Assembly (NCBI GenBank): GCA_910584475.1
Contig: CAJUBD010000006.1
Span: forward strand, 62,001 to 126,000
Length of the DNA: 64,000 nucleotides
Source of the DNA: an uncultured Treponema sp.
Lineage (GTDB): Bacteria > Spirochaetota > Spirochaetia > Treponematales > Treponemataceae
Direction: 5' to 3'
Shown: positions 58,517 to 64,000 of the stretch, piece by piece
Layout: every line of letters starts with the position of its first letter
Position numbering within the stretch: position 1 is the first letter of the stretch
Made by a program: the position numbers and the translations under genes
Notes under the pieces: generated by a model
What the model was told of the DNA's origin: nothing
Databases searched by the model: none
What the model saw: only the letters and a program-made list of their open reading frames with translations

Positions 58517-59847
58517 AACAAAAGGACATCATAAAAAATATAACGTTCGGATTTTTGCCGAAAAGCGTTTTAGTTCCTCTTTGCCAGGAAAAGGATGTTT
58601 TTTGCGAAAGCCTCGTTCAGCCGGGCGTCCGCGTTTCGGAAGGACAGGTGATTGCGGAATGCAATGCCGTCGAAAATCCTGACGGCGCGAAAATCCATTC
58701 GCCGATACCTGGAATCGTGCAAGGCATAAGAAAATGCACATACCCGAATGGAAAATGCGGCGATGCCTTGCAAATTTCGCTTTCAGGAAAATTTTCCCAC
58801 ATCGGAAAAATCCCTCATGAATTCTCATGGGAAGAGTGGGGCGCGACTTCTCTGCTGAACAGACTAAACGCGCATGGCGTGATAAACACTTTTTCTATGC
58901 GCGAAGGGCAGTCGCTTGCAGCAAACATCCGCGCGCTCAAAAATTCATCGAGACCCAGAATTTTCATTCGCCTTTATGACGAAGACTTGTCATGCCAAAC
59001 GGACAGCGTTTTGGCTTTCGCGGAATTTGACAAAATAATCGTAGCGGCGGACATTCTCCATGAAATGCTCTCTCCGTGCGAAATCGTATTTGCTTATGCG
59101 AAGTCGCATTTGGAAGTGGTGAAACGGCTTTCCGAGTTTAAGTCGAGTTTAGAAAATGGCGAGAGAAAAAAAATTCGCGACGCGGACGAAATTCAGTTTG
59201 TCGCGATGAACGAAAGAAAATTTCCATGCGGCACGAAATACGACATAGCGTCCCGCTACAAAAAGAACATGCGGCTTTCCGAAAGCGCGCGCGAGATTTG
59301 CGACACGTCGCTTTTCGTGGACAGCCAGACTTTGATGAGCTTGCACGATGCCGTCGTCCACAATATTCCAGCCACGCGCGTCAACGTAAATGTTTCGGGC
59401 GACTGCTTGAAGTCCAGCGCGGTCTTAAAATTATGCGTCGGAACAAGCTTCAAGGAACTCGCGCAGGAAATGGGACTTGCCACGGAAAACATCGGAAAGA
59501 TAATCGTGAACGGATACGCGAACGGATTTTCAGTTCCGTCGCTCGAAACGCCAGTGACGAAATATGTCAAGTCGGTCGCATTTATCTCAAAGCGCGACAT
59601 CGCGGATTATTCGGAAGCGTATTGCATAGGCTGCGGAAGATGCCGCGACGCATGCCCGGCGCAAATTTATCCTGACTTGCTTTTCAGGCATCTTTTGGAT
59701 GGAGTGAAAGTGCCGGATGACTTTGTTCGGTCTTGCGCGCTTTGCACCGAATGCGGGCTTTGCAATTCAGTCTGCCCGACGAAACTGCCGCTTTTCCAAA
59801 GCGTAAAAATTTTAAAGGAAAAACAAAATGAACAGAAAATTTTATAA
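58495..59847 (+). CDS. rnfC: Rnf electron-transport complex subunit C
   Basis: 450 aa. Barrel-sandwich region (PGVRVSEGQVIAE), NADH/FMN-binding core, SLBB-type stretch, and two ferredoxin-like 4Fe-4S motifs: CIGCGRCRDACP at 377-388 and CTECGLCNSVCP at 417-428. Accepts electrons from NADH or ferredoxin in the Na+-pumping Rnf complex. First of the order C-D-G-E-A-B. Confidence 0.92.
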   Translation: MLSEFVLKQKDIIKNITFGFLPKSVLVPLCQEKDVFCESLVQPGVRVSEGQVIAECNAVENPDGAKIHSPIPGIVQGIRKCTYPNGKCGDALQISLSGKFSHIGKIPHEFSWEEWGATSLLNRLNAHGVINTFSMREGQSLAANIRALKNSSRPRIFIRLYDEDLSCQTDSVLAFAEFDKIIVAADILHEMLSPCEIVFAYAKSHLEVVKRLSEFKSSLENGERKKIRDADEIQFVAMNERKFPCGTKYDIASRYKKNMRLSESAREICDTSLFVDSQTLMSLHDAVVHNIPATRVNVNVSGDCLKSSAVLKLCVGTSFKELAQEMGLATENIGKIIVNGYANGFSVPSLETPVTKYVKSVAFISKRDIADYSEAYCIGCGRCRDACPAQIYPDLLFRHLLDGVKVPDDFVRSCALCTECGLCNSVCPTKLPLFQSVKILKEKQNEQKIL

Positions 59848-60883
59848 AAGGGTTTCTATTGGCCCTCACATGACATTCTCGAAGTCGGCGACGCTTCGCA
59901 TGCTGTTTTTTTTGCTGGCGCTTTTTCCTCAGATAATATTGCTTTTCACGACGAGAACATATTCTTCGATCACGATAATCGCATGCGCGATTGCGGGCGC
60001 GTTGTGCTCGAGAATGTGGAATTTTCTAAAAAGGGAAAAAGTGTTTTTTTCGGCGCTTTATTCGATTTTGACGGGAACGCTCATAGGTTTTTTTCTGCCC
60101 GCATCCTATCCGCCGATTGCCGTGTTTTTCATAACGCTAACTTTCATGACTTCGGTGAGTTTGTTTTTCGGCGGACAGGGAGTGTCTTGGGTGAATCCTG
60201 TAGTCCTTACCGTGGCCGCGGCATGGTTCATAGGGCATTTTAATTTTCCGGGATTCGAGATTTTCGGCGATGACTTGTTTTTCAAAAATCCTTCGCTCAG
60301 TCTGATACAAAATTCTTTTGCGGAGAATCGCGTAGACGAAAGGCTCACGGTTTTTTTAAACGAATCGGTATTCGCCCTTTTCAGTGTTTCCATTCCTGAA
60401 GGATATGTTTCTTTTTTCTGGGACAATTTTTCCCAGATTCCGGCGTTTCGCTTCAACGCCTTGACATTGCTCGCGTCCGTGTTCTTGATAGCGTTTGATT
60501 TGGAAAACGGAATGATTCCGCTCGTATATCTTTTGGTCTATTCTATTTTTGTGAAATTCCTTTCGCCTGTCATGACGGGCGGCGTACCGTTTTCAGGCGA
60601 TTTGCTTTTGGCTTTGCTGTCGAGCGGCACGCTTTTTACGGCGTTTTTCATCTTGCAGTGGGACGGCACGGTTCCGTACACGAAGCAAGGAAAATTGCTC
60701 TATGCCGCATGCGGCGGAATCTTCGCGTTCGTTTTCTGCGGAACTGGAACCTCTCCTGTCGGCTCGATGATGGCGATTTTATTCTTGAACTTGCTCGCTC
60801 CGATGATCCAAGTTTACGAAAACCACCGCGCGAAAAAGAAAGTCGCGTTCCTTTTGACGCAGGAGAAAATCGATGAACGCTAA
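59828..60883 (+). CDS. rnfD: Rnf complex subunit D
   Basis: 351 aa, about nine membrane helices. GQGVSWVNPVVLTVAAAWFIG and FCGTGTSPVGSMMAILFLN are RnfD/NqrB-like. The SGAT-type motif that normally carries covalent FMN on Thr was not found. Overlaps rnfC by 20 bp and rnfG by 11 bp. Confidence 0.85.
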   Translation: MNRKFYKRVSIGPHMTFSKSATLRMLFFLLALFPQIILLFTTRTYSSITIIACAIAGALCSRMWNFLKREKVFFSALYSILTGTLIGFFLPASYPPIAVFFITLTFMTSVSLFFGGQGVSWVNPVVLTVAAAWFIGHFNFPGFEIFGDDLFFKNPSLSLIQNSFAENRVDERLTVFLNESVFALFSVSIPEGYVSFFWDNFSQIPAFRFNALTLLASVFLIAFDLENGMIPLVYLLVYSIFVKFLSPVMTGGVPFSGDLLLALLSSGTLFTAFFILQWDGTVPYTKQGKLLYAACGGIFAFVFCGTGTSPVGSMMAILFLNLLAPMIQVYENHRAKKKVAFLLTQEKIDER

Positions 60884-61367
60884 GTCGAACAAGCTTCTAG
60901 AGCAATGCGGAATTTTTTCGGGCATAATCGGCACTCTGCTTTTGCTGCTTTCAATGTTTATGGTTCTCTCAAGGAATAGTTGGGAGAACGGATTGAGGGC
61001 GGCGGTGGAAAACGTTTTGCCTTCGCCCGAATACTTTGTGGGAAAGGAAATTCCTGTCGCCAGGAAAAGCAATGACGCGATTTGTTTCGAGCTTTCGCAC
61101 AATAAGGACACCGAGCGAATGCCAATGTCAAAACAAATGGCGCTTGTCATGCGCATCACGACTTACTATGGTCCGCTTCCGGCGGTGTTCAGTTATGAAG
61201 GCGGGCAGACGCGCTTTGAAGGGATAGCGTATTTGAAAAGTTCGTTGAAGAACGAATTCCTCGAGACGGAAAACAACAGGCAGATGTCCTTTTGGCTTTC
61301 GACGGCAAAAAATATTTTCGAGGAAGCCGCGCAAAATGTTTCGGAAAAGGATGGAAAAGTCAGATGA
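60873..61367 (+). CDS. rnfG: Rnf complex subunit G-like protein without a flavinylation motif
   Basis: 164 aa, shorter than the usual 190-210. One N-terminal membrane helix (about 14-34), then a periplasmic domain (YYGPLPAVFSYEGGQTRFEG). The SGAT(T/S) motif that is flavinylated in RnfG is absent, and the C terminus stops early. Identified as RnfG by position and topology. If functional, it cannot use the usual covalent FMN. Confidence 0.7.
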   Translation: MNAKSNKLLEQCGIFSGIIGTLLLLLSMFMVLSRNSWENGLRAAVENVLPSPEYFVGKEIPVARKSNDAICFELSHNKDTERMPMSKQMALVMRITTYYGPLPAVFSYEGGQTRFEGIAYLKSSLKNEFLETENNRQMSFWLSTAKNIFEEAAQNVSEKDGKVR

Positions 61368-61975
61368 ACAAAAGTTTGTATTTTATGTTTACGGCGGCTT
61401 CGTTCGCGTTGCTTGTCTGTGCGCCGGGCCGTTTGGCTTATGGAATCATTCTCATCATAGAAATGAACCTTCTTGCCATCAGCGCGAGCGCGTTCCATTC
61501 GCTTATGCAGGATTTTGACTTGGGCGACTTGCAAGACATTTTGACTCTCGCGATCATTGTTTCGGCCGCTATTTTATACAGGCAAATGGTCATTCTTTTT
61601 TCGCCTGTAATCGCGCTGAATTTGGGATTTGTCATGTATGTGCCCGCCGCTTCCATTTTTCTTTTGGGAAATATCTTTGGAAAAAAGGCCTTGCCGCCGC
61701 TGGACTTTTTGATGCAAAGCCTGAAATTTTCTGCGTTCGCGCTCGCATTTTTTTTGCTGCGCGACATCTTGGGTTATGGAACAATTTCATTTCCTGTGCC
61801 GCACGGCGTCAAAGAACTTTATATTTTCGACTCGTATTCCACTTCGTTTTTGGCGTTTTTCGCTTCGATTCCCGGAGCGCTGCTTTTGACGATATTCTGC
61901 ATGGCGGGACTTTTGTGCGTTCAATACAAGATGAACATCATTGAAAAATCGGGAGAGGAAGATGTTGGTAATTGA
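61364..61975 (+). CDS. rnfE: Rnf complex subunit E-like membrane protein
   Basis: 203 aa from the ATG that overlaps the rnfG stop (ATGA). Six membrane segments; LRDILGYGTISFPVPHG and an internal Rnf-Nqr-like hydrophobic repeat. RnfE and RnfA are homologous; order within the operon assigns E here. Confidence 0.78.
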   Translation: MNKSLYFMFTAASFALLVCAPGRLAYGIILIIEMNLLAISASAFHSLMQDFDLGDLQDILTLAIIVSAAILYRQMVILFSPVIALNLGFVMYVPAASIFLLGNIFGKKALPPLDFLMQSLKFSAFALAFFLLRDILGYGTISFPVPHGVKELYIFDSYSTSFLAFFASIPGALLLTIFCMAGLLCVQYKMNIIEKSGEEDVGN

Positions 61976-62525
61976 CACTTTTTTGTTTTACATTTTTTTC
62001 GCATCCGCGGTTTTGATTTACGGAGACGGAATGATTTCCGTGACGGAAAAAAGCCTTTCAAAAGAAAGCCTCGCCATCAACATAATTGAATCCCTCTCTT
62101 GCGTAAGCGCGACCATCGCGCTCACATTTTTGATAGCTCATTTTTTGCTTTCGCCTTTGGGCATAGCGGACTTGTATCCGCTCGTGGCATTGCTGATTTT
62201 CGTGGCAGTGGGCGTCTTCTTTGAGATGATAGTCCAAGTGACGGCGAGAAAGTCTGGCGCGGATTTCGCGTTTCCATACCTCGTGATTCTTTTGTCGTTG
62301 AGCGAGGGAAGCGACATAGTCGGCTGCTTGATAACAGGCGTCGCCGCGCTCACTTCATATTATGCCTTGGTGCCGATTTTGCGCGCGCTCAATGAAAGGA
62401 ACGCTATGATAAAAAACAACGATGCTTTCAAGCAAAGGCTTCGCTCATTTATGTGCATGGTGGTTTTGATTTTCGCGCTGTATTCGCTGAACATTTCGTG
62501 GCTGAACGTAGTTTCGGGAAAATAG
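61962..62525 (+). CDS. rnfA: Rnf complex subunit A-like membrane protein
   Basis: 187 aa from the ATG at 61962 (GGAG nearby, 14-bp overlap with rnfE). Six helices with the inverted-topology Rnf-Nqr pattern (SLSCVSATIALTFLIAHFLL). The usual conserved Cys near helices 1 and 4 is represented by C96-like and later positions only loosely. Assigned by order C-D-G-E-A-B. Confidence 0.75.
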   Translation: MLVIDTFLFYIFFASAVLIYGDGMISVTEKSLSKESLAINIIESLSCVSATIALTFLIAHFLLSPLGIADLYPLVALLIFVAVGVFFEMIVQVTARKSGADFAFPYLVILLSLSEGSDIVGCLITGVAALTSYYALVPILRALNERNAMIKNNDAFKQRLRSFMCMVVLIFALYSLNISWLNVVSGK

Positions 62526-62557
62526 GAGTCTTTGACTTTTTTATCAGGAGATTTGCG

Positions 62558-63142
62558 ATGATATTGAGAATTTTTCTTTCGGTAATATTCTTCATAATGA
62601 TTATGCATTTCGCATTTTTCATTCTGAACATTCTTTTGCCCACCTTAAGAAAGCAGGCTTTGGAGGATGTCAATCCGATTTTCTCTCCCCTTGAACTCAA
62701 TTTTACGGAACGCGCAGTTGACGACAAAATCAGGTCTTCGGAAAAGAGGGCGGTCGTCCTCGCCGCGCCGTGGCAGGACATGCAGGAAAAAAAAGGGCGC
62801 AACTTTCGTTTGGAATACAACGGCATAAAAAGCTGCGCGCTTTTCGAGCATGTCTACGGAACTTTGACGCATTCGAATTGGGATTGCATCGGATTCGGCG
62901 ACTGCGCGGCATCTTGTCCGCAAGAGGCAATCGTTTTGGAAAACGGCGTCGCGCGGGTGAGCATGAATTGTTGCGGATGCGGCATTTGCGCAGGAATTTG
63001 TCCGAAAGGTTTGATCGAGCTTTTTCCGAAAGGGCAGAAAGTCGTGCAATACAAAAATGACGATGGCAATACGCGCGTTCTCGAAAATTTTTCAAAAAAA
63101 GACTTTAAACTTTGGCGATATTGTTATACAATGTTTAAATAG
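62558..63142 (+). CDS. rnfB: Rnf complex subunit B-like ferredoxin, shortened
   Basis: 194 aa from the ATG at 62558 (SD AGGAG). N-terminal membrane helix (about 5-28). The N-terminal GxCGxCGFPGC iron-sulfur motif of RnfB is missing. The second half keeps YNGIKSC, CIGFGDCAASCPQEAI (C110, C116, C120) and CCGCGICAGICP (C138-C148). Thus a reduced RnfB with fewer clusters. Last rnf gene. Confidence 0.8.
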   Translation: MILRIFLSVIFFIMIMHFAFFILNILLPTLRKQALEDVNPIFSPLELNFTERAVDDKIRSSEKRAVVLAAPWQDMQEKKGRNFRLEYNGIKSCALFEHVYGTLTHSNWDCIGFGDCAASCPQEAIVLENGVARVSMNCCGCGICAGICPKGLIELFPKGQKVVQYKNDDGNTRVLENFSKKDFKLWRYCYTMFK

Positions 63143-63166
63143 GGTGGGAGAGGAAGTTTACAGTTT

Positions 63167-64000
63167 ATGGGCAAATTAAATTTGTGTCCGATCTTTTCGG
63201 GCACTTTTTTGGAGTTTCATGATGACTCGTTGTACAAGGCGGCCTATGAAAAAATCTACAAGCCGCTCGGCACGCTTTTGTTCGCCAACCCCAATCTTAA
63301 ATTCTCTTTTTATTTTACGGGAACTCAAATTGAATTTCTGAAAAAGCACAATTCTGAATTCTTGGAATTGCTGAAGGATTTCCTTTCAAAGAAGCAAATC
63401 GAAATAATAGGCGGCGGCTATTACAATCCGATTTTTCCCGTTTTGTTTCCGCTCGACCGTTCGGGACAAATAGAAAAGCTCTCTCTCTCGATAAGGCAGA
63501 ATTTCGGCCGGCGGCCGCGCGGAATGAAACTTTTCGCCGACAGCTGGGATCCGTCTATGATTTCCGTTTTGAACGATTTCAACATGGACTATGTGCTTTT
63601 GGAAAATTCCCTCTTGCCGCCCGCAAAGCAGCTTTTTCTTCCGGTCGTCATGAGCGACAGGGGCAAGACCACGACCGTCCTTCCGGTTTACAATGAGTTT
63701 GCCGCGAAAAAGGACGAAAGCGCGAAAGCGTATTTCGCGCGCATTCTAAATTCCTTTGAAAAGCTCCTTTCGTTGGAATCATATCCGGATGGAAATCCTG
63801 ACTCTTCGCCGGAAAGAGTCGTAGCCATTCCGTTCAATGACAAGACAATCGAGCCTTTTTTGGATTCGTCTTGGTTCAAGGAATTTTTTGCGCTTGTTTC
63901 TGAAAGCGAGCGCCTGAACTTTTCCCTTCCTCAGACGAGCATAAGATTGTGCCATAATTTCATACAGGGCTATGTGCATGCCGGCATAAGCGAAAGCATA
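63167..64000 (+). CDS. glycoside hydrolase family 57-type protein, probable 4-alpha-glucanotransferase (partial)
   Basis: First 278 residues; continues past the right edge. SD GGGAGAGG before the ATG. GH57-like N terminus: CPIFSGTFLEF, FYFTGTQIEFLKK, EIIGGGYYNPIFPVL, FGRRPRGMKLFADSWDPSM and VLNDFNMDYVLLENSLL. These fit the DUF1925/TLGT branch that remodels alpha-glucans. With glgC it would fit glycogen metabolism. The catalytic Glu and Asp may lie in the part shown (GGG-YYNP region) or beyond; not assigned. Confidence 0.78.
   Translation, partial: MGKLNLCPIFSGTFLEFHDDSLYKAAYEKIYKPLGTLLFANPNLKFSFYFTGTQIEFLKKHNSEFLELLKDFLSKKQIEIIGGGYYNPIFPVLFPLDRSGQIEKLSLSIRQNFGRRPRGMKLFADSWDPSMISVLNDFNMDYVLLENSLLPPAKQLFLPVVMSDRGKTTTVLPVYNEFAAKKDESAKAYFARILNSFEKLLSLESYPDGNPDSSPERVVAIPFNDKTIEPFLDSSWFKEFFALVSESERLNFSLPQTSIRLCHNFIQGYVHAGISESI

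Overview
The window is a piece of a Treponema-type spirochaete chromosome with moderate GC. The evidence is two FlaB core flagellins beside fliD and flaG, a P83/100-family antigen gene, an atoS/atoC pair, PilZ and rod-binding flagellar proteins, and a compact Rnf operon. Gene orders such as rpsF-ssb-rpsR-rplI-dnaB also fit. A species cannot be assigned from sequence alone. No tRNA, rRNA, CRISPR array or intact insertion sequence was seen.

Layout. 1-7.9 kb (minus): tsaB (cut by the left edge), tsaE and a small protein, then a flagellar block (PilZ protein, unknown protein, fliD, flaG, two flaB). 8-20 kb: rdgB, a sigma-like protein behind a sigma54-type promoter, nrnA, an ankyrin-murG-cvpA-holB operon, atoSC, glgC. 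19.5-24 kb: a relBE-type toxin-antitoxin pair with a remnant copy, flgF, flgG, a rod-binding protein, one GNAT gene and one GNAT pseudogene. 24-29 kb: rsmD, a secreted ankyrin protein, then a lipoprotein/outer-membrane-barrel pair behind a promoter with a C9 tract. 29-32.4 kb: S6-ssb-S18-L9-dnaB. 32.4-34 kb: a small cassette (DUF1566-like protein, ankyrin lipoprotein) bounded by perfect 33-bp repeats. 34-42 kb: a cytidylate-kinase-like gene, yicC, murC, TPR genes, rlmN, leuCD. 42-49 kb: P83/100, a beta-propeller protein, an m5U methyltransferase, a lipase-like hydrolase, pcnB. 49.5-55 kb: a P-loop/Asp23 fusion, a repeat-built ORF, a DUF6261-like protein, a JAB-DinG fusion helicase, plsC. 55-64 kb: a small zinc ribbon missed by length cut-offs, a pseudouridine synthase, a DUF212 protein, a reduced rnfCDGEAB operon and the start of a GH57-type glucanotransferase.

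Three regulatory themes stand out. (1) At least nine first genes have a good sigma70 promoter whose -10 box ends only 6-8 nt before the start codon, so their mRNAs should be leaderless or nearly so. (2) Several other genes have long 5' leaders built of tandem hairpins. Two of these recur as families, and paired copies differ by compensatory changes in their stems. (3) Flagellar genes share a FliA-like promoter (TAAMG-N15/16-CCGAAAAT). The lipoprotein/porin-like operon has the architecture of a phase-variable surface locus.

All product names rest on motif recognition by eye; no database search was run.
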